The notes beneath the pieces are model-generated. The model ran no database searches and was not told where the DNA came from. It saw only the letters and a program-made list of their open reading frames with translations. Made by a program: the position numbers and the translations under genes. A DNA stretch of 17,052 nt, from the NCBI GenBank assembly GCA_945869715.1, contig CAMBPP010000017.1, positions 1 to 17,052 of the forward strand. Direction: 5' to 3'. The stretch is from Bifidobacterium breve. GTDB lineage: Bacteria; Actinomycetota; Acidimicrobiia; Acidimicrobiales; Ilumatobacteraceae. Of this stretch, positions 1 to 6,971 are shown one piece after another; within the stretch, counting starts at the first letter, position 1; every line of letters begins with the position of its first letter.

Positions 1-409
1 CAGAATGAGACTTCTCGTAGAGCGCTGCGATACGTGACTCAGCAACACGACCGCTACAAAACTCATTGACCAGCTTGAGAGTATGGCCCGTATCGGCAAC
101 ATCATCGACAATCAAGATTTTGGCATCTCGCACTTCTTCAAAATCAGGAACAGGTGGCAAAATCATCGGCATGTCGAGACGCTGATTAACACCTGTGTAG
201 AACTCGACGTTCATTGTGTATGTATTTTTAACAGCGAGTGAATAGCCGAGAGCTCCGGCAAGGAATAGACCTCCTCGAGCGATGGCCAAAATCATGTCGG
301 GCTCATAGCCACTCTCAGCGATTTTTATTGCGAGGTCATGTGATGCGACCCCGAAACCTTCCCACGTGAGGATCTCTCGCTGTTGCGACACAATTGCTCC
401 TAGGTGCAT
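1..409 (-). CDS. Phosphoribosyltransferase-domain protein (3' end cut by window edge)
   Basis: Reading the minus strand from the ATG at 409 gives 136 codons open to the window edge. The PRPP-binding loop is visible as ILIVDDVADTGHTL (residues 98-111): hydrophobic strand, two acidic residues, then the Asp-Thr-Gly turn that holds the 5-phosphate of PRPP. An earlier LAIARGG segment (residues 41-47) is also typical of type I phosphoribosyltransferases, including the hypoxanthine/xanthine group, where it precedes the flexible loop. The protein therefore probably transfers ribose-5-phosphate from PRPP to a purine-type base in the cytosol, but the base cannot be named from this fragment. It is the last visible gene of the scpA-to-left run, 39 bp after the DUF5522 stop codon. 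No clear ribosome-binding site precedes ATG 409. In-frame GTG codons at 433 and 430 are possible alternative starts, so the N-terminus is uncertain. Confidence 0.82.
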   Translation of the reverse strand, partial: MHLGAIVSQQREILTWEGFGVASHDLAIKIAESGYEPDMILAIARGGLFLAGALGYSLAVKNTYTMNVEFYTGVNQRLDMPMILPPVPDFEEVRDAKILIVDDVADTGHTLKLVNEFCSGRVAESRIAALYEKSHS

Positions 410-450
410 AAGGCGGCTGACACCGCGTGACACCACAAACGTAGCCGCTT
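410..450 (-). other. Possible RNA hairpin with 10-bp direct repeats before the phosphoribosyltransferase start
   Basis: On the plus strand AAGGCGGCT (410-418) can pair with AGCCGCTT (443-450) if one G is bulged. This gives an 8-bp stem that closes the whole gap between the DUF5522 stop codon and the ATG at 409. The loop holds TGACACC twice (418-424 and 428-434), exactly 10 bp apart. No T-run follows on the minus strand, so it is not a standard intrinsic terminator. It could be a leader structure or an operator, or partly coding if the downstream gene starts at GTG 433. Confidence 0.25.
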
Positions 451-697
451 AGCACTCGTATGGACAATGTCTACAGCCACTGGTGCAGCATGTTGCTCGC
501 GAAGCCAAAAAGGCGGCCGTCATTACACTGCGTTGTGTGATGGGGTCGATGTACACAGGATCTCCTTTTTCAACGGCTTTTTGATGCGCGTCGAGAATGG
601 CACGACGGAGATTTGCTACGTGCTCCGAGTTTCCCTGCGGCAACCGAGAAGGGATCGGCTTAAACAAAAAATCAAGGCGCAGGATGGAGGGTTTCAT
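449..697 (-). CDS. DUF5522-type small cysteine-cluster protein
   Basis: An 82-residue protein whose C-terminus carries CCTSGCRHCPYEC, with Cys at 70, 71, 75, 78 and 82. From memory, a GCRHCPY block at the end of a short protein, after a YI(D)P...VMTA stretch (residues 49-61), is the signature of the DUF5522 family, whose function is unknown. The clustered cysteines plus His77 suggest metal or iron-sulfur binding; this is inference. No signal peptide or membrane segment is apparent. The ATG at 697 lies inside the 3' end of the HAD-IB gene (26 bp overlap), which implies co-translation in the same operon. The family pattern and the dense operon context argue that it is a real gene and not a shadow frame. 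Confidence 0.8.
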   Translation of the reverse strand: MKPSILRLDFLFKPIPSRLPQGNSEHVANLRRAILDAHQKAVEKGDPVYIDPITQRSVMTAAFLASRATCCTSGCRHCPYEC

Positions 698-1361
698 GTT
701 TCACCCAAATTGCTTCTCCAGAGGCACTCAGCAATTCTTGATCGCCAGCAGAGTCTCCATAGGCGTACCTAAATACCAAGCCAGGCTGAGCAGCCGACCA
801 TTCTCGGAAACGTTGAATTTTCTCGACTCCCCTACAGTTTTCACCAAATAATTTGCCATTGAAGCAATGACCACCATCGCTGTCGGCAACAACTTCCAGA
901 CGAGAAGCAAGAACGTGCTCCACGCCAATTTTGTGCGCTATGGGGCCGAGATAACTCTCGAAAGATGCAGAGACGATGACCACCGTGTGGCCTGCCTTTT
1001 GGTGCCACCTCAACCTCGCACAAGTATCGGATCGCATCCAAGATTTCAGTACATGATCCGCATATTTCTCGGCAATGAGGTTCACTTTTTCTACCGGCAG
1101 TCCCTCAAGAGATTTGGCAAGAACATTTAGCTTCAAAAAGTCACGATCGCGCTGAACCACTGCACGCAGATTGCGAGTGAAACCGGATAAGAAAACCTTG
1201 AGCACTTTACGTTTTGGTACCAACAGAGAAATGAAAGGCCACACTGTGTCTCGCACGGTGAGCGTGCCATCGAAGTCGAAGGCCACCACGTGGTGAGCCG
1301 CTTGGACCGATGCGTTCGGCCCGGCCTGTGCCACCCAAGAACTAGCTAGCTCATCACTCAT
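672..1361 (-). CDS. HAD-IB family phosphatase (SerB-like)
   Basis: A 229-residue cytosolic hydrolase of the haloacid dehalogenase superfamily, subclass IB. Motif I is AFDFDGTLT with nucleophile Asp29 and acid/base Asp31. Motif II is the Ser131 of VIVSASFE. The motif III lysine is probably Lys181 in GVEKIQRF. Motif IV is YGDSAGDQELL with Asp203 and Asp207. These residues support Mg-dependent phosphomonoester hydrolysis. The alpha-helical cap after motif I (residues 45-115) fits phosphoserine phosphatase relatives, but several HAD-IB groups act on other phosphates, so I do not name a substrate. The ATG at 1361 overlaps the aroA stop by 8 bp (ATGAGTGATGAG), typical of translational coupling. In M. 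tuberculosis the cmk gene follows rluB at about this point in the cluster; here tyrA, aroA and this phosphatase follow instead. Confidence 0.88.
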   Translation of the reverse strand: MSDELASSWVAQAGPNASVQAAHHVVAFDFDGTLTVRDTVWPFISLLVPKRKVLKVFLSGFTRNLRAVVQRDRDFLKLNVLAKSLEGLPVEKVNLIAEKYADHVLKSWMRSDTCARLRWHQKAGHTVVIVSASFESYLGPIAHKIGVEHVLASRLEVVADSDGGHCFNGKLFGENCRGVEKIQRFREWSAAQPGLVFRYAYGDSAGDQELLSASGEAIWVKHETLHPAP

Positions 1362-2652
1362 GAGTTGACCGTAACATTTGCTCTCTCATCTCCCAGTACA
1401 TCGGCCAACTCTTCGACACCACTTCTGGGTCTTCTATTAAAACTTCGGGAACCTGAAGAGCCACCAAGCCGAACGCCATCGCCAGGCGATGGTCGTGATG
1501 GGTAGCGAGTGTGGCGCCACGAAGCGTGTGTGGGGTGATGACAACTCCATCATCAAAAACTTTCACTTCGGCACCACATTTGTGTAGCTCTGTGGCCAAG
1601 TCGCCGAGCCTGTCGCTCTCTTTATTGCGAATAAAACCGACTCCAGAGATTGTGCTTGCCCCTTGTGCAAACAGAGCAACCGCCGCAACGGTGGGAACCA
1701 AATCGGACATGTCTTTCAGATCAACCGAGAGCCCTTGCAGCATCACATGAGGATCTCGTTTTAGGTACACGCCATTATCGACCCAACGCGCGATGCAACC
1801 CATTTTCTCCATGAGTGAGACAAAACCGGTATCACCTTGCAGAGATTGCTGCTTCATGGCTGGAATGAAAACTTCACCACCGCAAATAGCGACTGCAGCA
1901 AGAGGATACGAAGCCGAAGAAGCATCGGGTTCAACGGAATACTGAGTTGCGCCATATTCCCCAGGCTGAACGCTGATACGAAGCAATGTGTCTTCTTGCG
2001 CCTCTATAGATACAACTGCCCCAAATGCCCTCATCACTCCGATCGTCATCATCACGTATGACTCAGAAACGCGCTCACCTTCAATATTGAGTCTGAGACC
2101 GCTGCTTAAATATGGCGCAATAAGCAAAATAGCGCTGGAAAATTGACTCGAGACCGAGCTTGACAAAGTGAGTTCACCGCCATGCGCACTTGCCCCGTTC
2201 ACTACTACGGGAAGCGAATACTTGCCCAGTTCGCTTGCAACGGTTGCACCTAGTTGCTGCAGTGCAACATGTAGATCTTGCATTGGGCGCTGACGCAATG
2301 CTTCAAAGCCATCAATCAAGGTGTTGCCCTTACGTAACGCACCGAGAGCCGTGAGAAAGCGTGATGACGTTCCGGCCAAAGCAGCATGAACACTCAACTC
2401 TTCAGCATTTTCAAGGTCAAGCGCCGAGGTAAAACTGACGTTTCCTCCGTCTTGAGAAATAGCCACACCCAAAATACGTAAAGCTTCAAGCATTGCAACG
2501 GTATCGTCGCCATCTGGAACATTCGTAATGCGTGAGCCTGCACCTGCTAGGGCCGCGCAGATGAGTGCTCTATTAGCAATACTCTTTGACCCTGGTACTT
2601 CCACCACGCAATGAAGTGTTCCGCTTGCTGCTTCCAAGAGAAGATGAGACAC
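1354..2652 (-). CDS. aroA: 3-phosphoshikimate 1-carboxyvinyltransferase (EPSP synthase)
   Basis: Sixth step of the shikimate pathway: it joins phosphoenolpyruvate to shikimate-3-phosphate. The first signature is VPGSKSIANRAL (residues 19-30), with the substrate-binding lysine; the second is RNKESDRLGDL (342-352). The acidic residue in DMSDLVP (314-320) and HDHRLAMA (386-393) are also in place. The reading frame is open up to 2724. I place the start at GTG 2652 because it lies one base after the tyrA stop TAG, has AGGA 8 bases upstream, and gives 432 residues, a normal length; the longer form would overlap tyrA by 71 bp. The glyphosate-contact loop reads AGTSSRF: the counterparts of E. coli Gly96, Thr97 and Arg100 are kept, but Pro101 is replaced by Phe, as I recall for mycobacterial enzymes. 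Confidence 0.95.
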   Translation of the reverse strand: MSHLLLEAASGTLHCVVEVPGSKSIANRALICAALAGAGSRITNVPDGDDTVAMLEALRILGVAISQDGGNVSFTSALDLENAEELSVHAALAGTSSRFLTALGALRKGNTLIDGFEALRQRPMQDLHVALQQLGATVASELGKYSLPVVVNGASAHGGELTLSSSVSSQFSSAILLIAPYLSSGLRLNIEGERVSESYVMMTIGVMRAFGAVVSIEAQEDTLLRISVQPGEYGATQYSVEPDASSASYPLAAVAICGGEVFIPAMKQQSLQGDTGFVSLMEKMGCIARWVDNGVYLKRDPHVMLQGLSVDLKDMSDLVPTVAAVALFAQGASTISGVGFIRNKESDRLGDLATELHKCGAEVKVFDDGVVITPHTLRGATLATHHDHRLAMAFGLVALQVPEVLIEDPEVVSKSWPMYWEMREQMLRSTHE

Positions 2653-2653
2653 A

Positions 2654-3706
2654 CTAACGTCCTGGCTTGAATCCGCGACCAATGAGTCCGCCGCGGAGCA
2701 ATTCCACTTGCAATTTGTCGACAAGAACGATGGCGACTCCTCGTTCCCCTTCAGCCGAATGCACTACTTCAAAACTTGCGAGGTTGACATTGAGAGCGGC
2801 GGCGAGTGTGAATATCTCTGCGGCAGCACCTGGGCGATCGGGAATCGGAATGCGAACTTCTTCGACATCTTCAAGAGAGCGAACACGAGCAGGCAAATGC
2901 GATCTGGCTTTTCTCGCCTTAGAAAGGAATACTTCAAGTTCGCCTGTTTTTGTGCCATCAATAATGTCGCGTAATTGGCCTAACTCGGCTATGAAGTCGT
3001 CGAGTGTTTCTAAAATCGCCACACGATTCTCTTTACAAATATCGAGCCAGATACCGGGCTTACTCGATGCGATACGAGTCATATCTCGAAAGCCACCAGC
3101 GGCCATACGCAATACAGATGCATGTTCTTCTGATCGAGCATCGGCAACACTCATGAGAGTTGCAGCCGCCAAATGCGGAACATGGCTCACCACCGCTATG
3201 AGACGATCATGATGCTCTGCAGAGACCGCAAGAATATTTGCGCCCATGAGTTGAACAATGGAGGCAACTTCAGCAAAAACTCGGTCGTCGGTGGAGTCTG
3301 TAGGAGTAAGGATCCACGTAGCGCCCTCAAAAAGATCGGCATCTGCTCCTTGTATACCTTCAAGTTCTGAACCAGCCATCGGGTGCCCACCCACAAAACG
3401 AACGTTTGAAATAGCTTCCACAACAGGAGCCTTCACACTGCCGACGTCGGTCACTATTCCGCTGGTTACCCGTAGTGCTGCTTCGACCTCGGAGGTCAAC
3501 TGCGACACAGGCACAGACACAAAAGTGATGTGGGCATCAACGTCGAGACCTACTGAAGAAATATAACCAACCTTGAGCGCTTCATCTTGACGACTCGCCA
3601 ATGGGTCTATTCCTTGGACACGGAAACCTTCTTGTGTTAGCCGAGCTGCAATTGAGCCGCCAATGAGCCCAAGACCCACAATATTGATACTTTGCTGAAC
3701 CGACAC
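2654..3706 (-). CDS. tyrA: Prephenate dehydrogenase with C-terminal ACT-like domain
   Basis: Oxidative decarboxylation of prephenate to 4-hydroxyphenylpyruvate in tyrosine synthesis. A Rossmann nucleotide-binding motif GLGLIGGS is at residues 11-18. The active-site region GGHPMAGSE (residues 106-114) carries His108, and SHVPHLAA (174-181) is the conserved helix of the dimerisation domain. Residues 281-350 look like an ACT regulatory domain: EVRIPIPDRPGAAAEIF followed by a predicted helix and strands. That points to feedback control by an aromatic amino acid, most likely tyrosine (inferred). The start is GTG at 3706, 25 bp after the rluB stop, with a purine-rich AGTAGAGA immediately upstream. 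The GTG of aroA follows this gene's TAG stop after one base, so the two aromatic-pathway genes are very probably coupled. Confidence 0.95.
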   Translation of the reverse strand: MSVQQSINIVGLGLIGGSIAARLTQEGFRVQGIDPLASRQDEALKVGYISSVGLDVDAHITFVSVPVSQLTSEVEAALRVTSGIVTDVGSVKAPVVEAISNVRFVGGHPMAGSELEGIQGADADLFEGATWILTPTDSTDDRVFAEVASIVQLMGANILAVSAEHHDRLIAVVSHVPHLAAATLMSVADARSEEHASVLRMAAGGFRDMTRIASSKPGIWLDICKENRVAILETLDDFIAELGQLRDIIDGTKTGELEVFLSKARKARSHLPARVRSLEDVEEVRIPIPDRPGAAAEIFTLAAALNVNLASFEVVHSAEGERGVAIVLVDKLQVELLRGGLIGRGFKPGR

Positions 3707-3731
3707 GTCTCTACTCTAGCGATTGGGCTAT

Positions 3732-4493
3732 CTAGCGCCGAGATGATTTAGACATAAATTCACTGAGCGCTTTTCGCTCTGCAAGAGTGAGATCACGCCA
3801 AACTCCCGGCTTCAGTTTGTTATCTACTAGTGGGCCAATACGAACACGCACTAATCGCTCTACTTCCTCGCCAACGGCCTCAAACATTCGTCGCACCTGG
3901 CGATTACGTCCTTCGTGGATAACAACCGTCACCGTGTTATCACTGCGCTGGCTCACTTTTGCCGGAGAGGTGACTCCGTCTTCAAGCTCAACTCCTATAC
4001 GTAGTTTGTGCAATGCCTTGTCGGACAGTCGAGGCGAGCCATGAAGCATTACTAAATATTCTTTCTCTACACCCTGACTCGGATGTGTAAGAAACTGCGT
4101 CAGTTCGCCATCGTTGGTGAGCAACAAGAGACCCTCTGTATCGAAATCTAATCGCCCGACAGAAAATACTCGGGGTTCACTTGGCACGAGATCGATGACG
4201 GTGTCACGGCCTTGCGGATCGCTTGCAGTAGAGATGACGCCTCTTGGTTTATTGAGCAGATAATAAACAAAGTCTGGACGAGCCCCAACCGGCGACCCGT
4301 CAACGCATATTAAATCGACAAGTGGGTCTACACGACGACCAAGAACTGCGATCTCGCCATTGACCGTCACTCTTCCTTCGCTAATGAATTCTTCACACAC
4401 TCTTCTACTACCCCAACCCAGTGCTGCAAGTATTTTTTGCAGGCGCTCGCCCTCATGCAACTCGGTATCTTCGGTTTGTGAATGATCTGACAT
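3732..4493 (-). CDS. rluB: RluB/RsuA-family 23S rRNA pseudouridine synthase
   Basis: A 253-residue enzyme that isomerises a uridine to pseudouridine in ribosomal RNA. An S4 RNA-binding domain occupies about residues 16-62 (RLQKILAALGWGSRR onward). The catalytic domain contains YYLLNKPRGVIST (77-89) and GRLDFDTEGLLLLTNDG (113-129), where Asp116 is the catalytic aspartate. EGRNRQVRRMFEAVG, the conserved terminal motif, lies further on. The position directly after scpB matches the actinobacterial and firmicute scpA-scpB-rluB order, which favours RluB (23S rRNA, peptidyl-transferase region) over RsuA or RluE, but the exact target base is inferred. The ATG at 4493 lies 5 bp after the scpB stop. 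Confidence 0.93.
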   Translation of the reverse strand: MSDHSQTEDTELHEGERLQKILAALGWGSRRVCEEFISEGRVTVNGEIAVLGRRVDPLVDLICVDGSPVGARPDFVYYLLNKPRGVISTASDPQGRDTVIDLVPSEPRVFSVGRLDFDTEGLLLLTNDGELTQFLTHPSQGVEKEYLVMLHGSPRLSDKALHKLRIGVELEDGVTSPAKVSQRSDNTVTVVIHEGRNRQVRRMFEAVGEEVERLVRVRIGPLVDNKLKPGVWRDLTLAERKALSEFMSKSSRR

Positions 4494-4498
4494 TTGCG

Positions 4499-5140
4499 TT
4501 ACAGATTTTGATCTGGAGCAGAGCCTGCATCATCGAGCGGAGAAATACGCAATGTATTCTCTAGTGCCTCCACGACACTTGCATCTGGAACAAACTCAGC
4601 AAGTGGTGGCAGCTCACCAAGAGAGTTGATGCCTAATTTCTCGAGGAAAAGTTGGGTGGTTCCCCACAGCACAGCTTGACCCGGACCATCGTCATGACCT
4701 CTTTGCTCTACATAGCCACGCGAGTGAAGTGTACGCAACACTGCATCGGGGTCGACACCGCGTACCGAAGCAATTTGCAGACGCGAAATTGGTTGTTTGT
4801 AGGCAACAATCGCGAGCGTTTCCAGCGCTGCAGCTGAGAGTCGAGCACGTTGACCATCAAGCACAAAACGCTCGACATAGGCAGAAACAACAGGATGACT
4901 TTGGAACCGATATCCACCCGCCACCTGTACAAGCTGAAAGCCGTGCCCTGCCTCTTCATAAACTGCAGAGAGTTGAGCTGCCATTTCTTCGACGATGGAA
5001 ACCGGCATTTCGAATAACTGTGCTAGCAATTCTCCGGGAACTGGTTCTATTGCCACCATCAAGATGCCTTCCATCGCCCGAATGATTTCGGGAGTGATGA
5101 ATGAAGCATCGTCATTCATATTGAGGAGCTCGTCTGACAT
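4499..5140 (-). CDS. scpB: Segregation and condensation protein B
   Basis: A 213-residue partner of SMC and ScpA in the bacterial condensin complex, which compacts and segregates the chromosome. ScpB forms dimers of two winged-helix domains that bind ScpA. The family signature is AALETLAIVAYKQPISR (residues 104-120), followed by RGVDPDAVLRTLHSRGYVE (127-145), which is the second winged helix. The N-terminal winged helix spans about residues 15-90. The C-terminal tail (residues 180-213) is acidic and probably disordered. It starts 14 bp after scpA, with AAAAGG seven bases upstream of the ATG acting as a good ribosome-binding site. Confidence 0.95.
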   Translation of the reverse strand: MSDELLNMNDDASFITPEIIRAMEGILMVAIEPVPGELLAQLFEMPVSIVEEMAAQLSAVYEEAGHGFQLVQVAGGYRFQSHPVVSAYVERFVLDGQRARLSAAALETLAIVAYKQPISRLQIASVRGVDPDAVLRTLHSRGYVEQRGHDDGPGQAVLWGTTQLFLEKLGINSLGELPPLAEFVPDASVVEALENTLRISPLDDAGSAPDQNL

Positions 5141-5154
5141 GTGAAACCTTTTAC

Positions 5155-5946
5155 TTATCCTTCATAGTCGTCAATAGAGAATGAATTTGCGGTGGCAAAG
5201 CCTTCATCGCCGATCCAGCGAATTTCAATATCGCCAAAGCGATCTTCTTGGCTGAGTTCAATGAAGCCTTGTTTATAGATTTCCAGAATGGCAAGAAACC
5301 TCACCACAACTTCTAATCGCGCTTCATGACCGCGGGTGAGGTTGCGGAAAGTGGTGGCCTTCATGTCTGGCAACGAATCCATTAATTCACTCACTGCTTC
5401 AGAAACACTCAATCGAACCGGGGCAACATGGAAAAGGTCAACGTGTGGTTCTGGCTTAGGAGCAAGCGCCTTCAAAATTGCCTTGTGAAGCTTCAGTGGA
5501 GTCACGCCCTCCATTAAGTCGGGCAGTAATTCTGAAAACCTCTCATCGGGTCCAGTGGTTCGGGGAAAAGCTCGATCTGCGAGTTCTGCCAGCTGTTGGA
5601 ATACCAGCGATACATCTTTGAACGTCTTGCACTCAAGAAGCCTGGCGAGCAAAAGGTCACGCTCTTCCCACAGCGCAAATTCCTCGTCGAGGTCAATATT
5701 TTCTTTACCTGGCAGCAATCTGCGCGATTTCAGCTCAACAAGTGTTGAAGCAATGAGGAGAAACTCGGTGGCAATATCGAGATCAAGGTCTTGCATTTTC
5801 TCAATTTCGGTGAGGTAGGCATCGACGATGGTGCTGAGAGAGACTTCGTGGATGTCGACTTGCTCCCTCAAAATGAGGTGCAAAAGAAGGTCGAATGGGC
5901 CCTCAAACACGGCCGTAGAGACGTCATAACTCACAGATGAAAACAT
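5155..5946 (-). CDS. scpA: Segregation and condensation protein A (kleisin)
   Basis: The kleisin subunit that bridges the SMC heads and recruits ScpB. The hallmark VFEGPFDLLLHLI is at residues 13-25, with the following helix EQVDIHEVSLSTIVDAY and the ELKSRRLLP segment (71-79). The C-terminal winged helix includes ATTFRNLT and VVRFLAILEIYKQG. The frame is open to 6015, but the conserved protein begins just before SYDVSTAVFEGPF. I chose ATG 5946 (263 residues) over GTG 5934 (259 residues). With ATG 5946 the 5' end overlaps the divergent trpS start by 10 bp. An AAAGGGG lies rather far upstream, 12 bases from the ATG, so the start is only moderately supported. It is the first gene of the left-hand operon. 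Confidence 0.93.
   Translation of the reverse strand: MFSSVSYDVSTAVFEGPFDLLLHLILREQVDIHEVSLSTIVDAYLTEIEKMQDLDLDIATEFLLIASTLVELKSRRLLPGKENIDLDEEFALWEERDLLLARLLECKTFKDVSLVFQQLAELADRAFPRTTGPDERFSELLPDLMEGVTPLKLHKAILKALAPKPEPHVDLFHVAPVRLSVSEAVSELMDSLPDMKATTFRNLTRGHEARLEVVVRFLAILEIYKQGFIELSQEDRFGDIEIRWIGDEGFATANSFSIDDYEG
5902..5936 (+). promoter_or_regulatory. Candidate promoter for trpS giving a leaderless transcript
   Basis: CATAAC (5925-5930) matches the -10 consensus TATAAT at four of six positions and ends 6 bases before the trpS ATG, so initiation would fall on or next to the A of the start codon. A weak -35 (CTCAAA, 5902-5907, three of six) lies 17 bp upstream. No Shine-Dalgarno sequence precedes the ATG. 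Leaderless mRNAs with this geometry are common in Actinobacteria. The site lies inside the scpA coding start. Prediction only. Confidence 0.3.
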
Positions 5947-6971
5947 ACTCGCCAGAGACCCCTTTCGACGACTACAGTCCGCCCGTGGCTCGTGTCTTAT
6001 CTTGCATCCAACCAACCGGCGCTGTTCACCTAGGTAATTACTTAGGAGCCCTCCAACAGTGGGTAAATGGACAACACCAAAATGATGTATTTCACGGCAT
6101 CGTCGACTTGCACGCCTTTACTGTGACGGAGTCGCCAGTGATCCTTGGGCAGAACACACTGGAATTAGCCGCAATGCTATTTGCTGTGGGTCTCGACCCA
6201 AATGTTGCAACGGTTTTTGTACAAAGCCATATTGTTGAGCACACCACACTTTCTTGGATGATGGAGTGCACTGTCTCTTTTGGCGAATTATCTCGCATGA
6301 CACAGTTCAAAGATAAGTCGCAAAAGCGCGAGGCCGAATTTGTTTCTGCTGGCCTCTTTACTTATCCAGCTCTACAAGCCGCAGATATTTTGTTATACGA
6401 CGCTCAAGAGGTGCCCGTTGGCGATGATCAAAAGCAACATATTGAAATTACTCGTGACATCGCGATGCGTTTTAATCACCGCTTTGGTGAAACATTTGTG
6501 TTGCCAAAGGCTGTGACACCTGCGCTTGGCGCACGCGTGATGGATCTTCAAGAGCCAACAAACAAAATGTCTAAATCAACAACCAATGAATCAGGGTGCA
6601 TATATCTTCTCGATGACCCTACTTCAATAATGAAAAAGTTCAAGCGTGCCGTCACCGATAGCGACAATGAAGTGGCTTATGACCGAGACGCTAAACCCGG
6701 CATCGCCAACTTGCTTGACATTTTGGCGGCTGCAACTGGGCAAAAACCACAAGACCTAGCTCAGTCATATTCGCAATATGGCGCTCTCAAGGTTGACACC
6801 GGTGAGGCCGTTTGCAGCATGTTGGGCCCAATACAAGAACGCTATTTAGAGCTCATGAATGATCGCGGCGAACTGCAACGTCTTTTGCGTGTTGGGGCCG
6901 AGAAGGCTCGTGTAGTGGCAAGCGCTACTGTGGCTCGCGCTAAGACTGCAGTCGGTTTCTTGCCAGAGTAG
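5937..6971 (+). CDS. trpS: Tryptophanyl-tRNA synthetase
   Basis: A 344-residue class I aminoacyl-tRNA synthetase that charges tRNA-Trp. The HIGH-type motif is HLGN in QPTGAVHLGNYLGALQQW. Mid-protein landmarks are SFGELSRMTQFKDKS, PALQAADILLYDA and VGDDQKQHIE (tryptophan and tRNA binding). The KMSKS loop is intact in EPTNKMSKST. Length and motif spacing are normal for the bacterial enzyme. It is the only plus-strand gene between the left edge and 14756, and interrupts what is otherwise a minus-strand conserved block. The start at ATG 5937 gives 17 residues before ARVLSCIQPTG; GTG 5985 would be a shorter alternative. The gene ends TAG immediately against the stop codon of the convergent HD-domain gene. 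Confidence 0.96.
   Translation: MKTYSPETPFDDYSPPVARVLSCIQPTGAVHLGNYLGALQQWVNGQHQNDVFHGIVDLHAFTVTESPVILGQNTLELAAMLFAVGLDPNVATVFVQSHIVEHTTLSWMMECTVSFGELSRMTQFKDKSQKREAEFVSAGLFTYPALQAADILLYDAQEVPVGDDQKQHIEITRDIAMRFNHRFGETFVLPKAVTPALGARVMDLQEPTNKMSKSTTNESGCIYLLDDPTSIMKKFKRAVTDSDNEVAYDRDAKPGIANLLDILAAATGQKPQDLAQSYSQYGALKVDTGEAVCSMLGPIQERYLELMNDRGELQRLLRVGAEKARVVASATVARAKTAVGFLPE

Noticed and set aside
2667..3212. A 181-codon plus-strand frame antisense to tyrA
   Set aside because: Its composition (Ser, Arg, Thr, Pro) is typical of a shadow frame; tyrA on the other strand has clear catalytic and ACT motifs.
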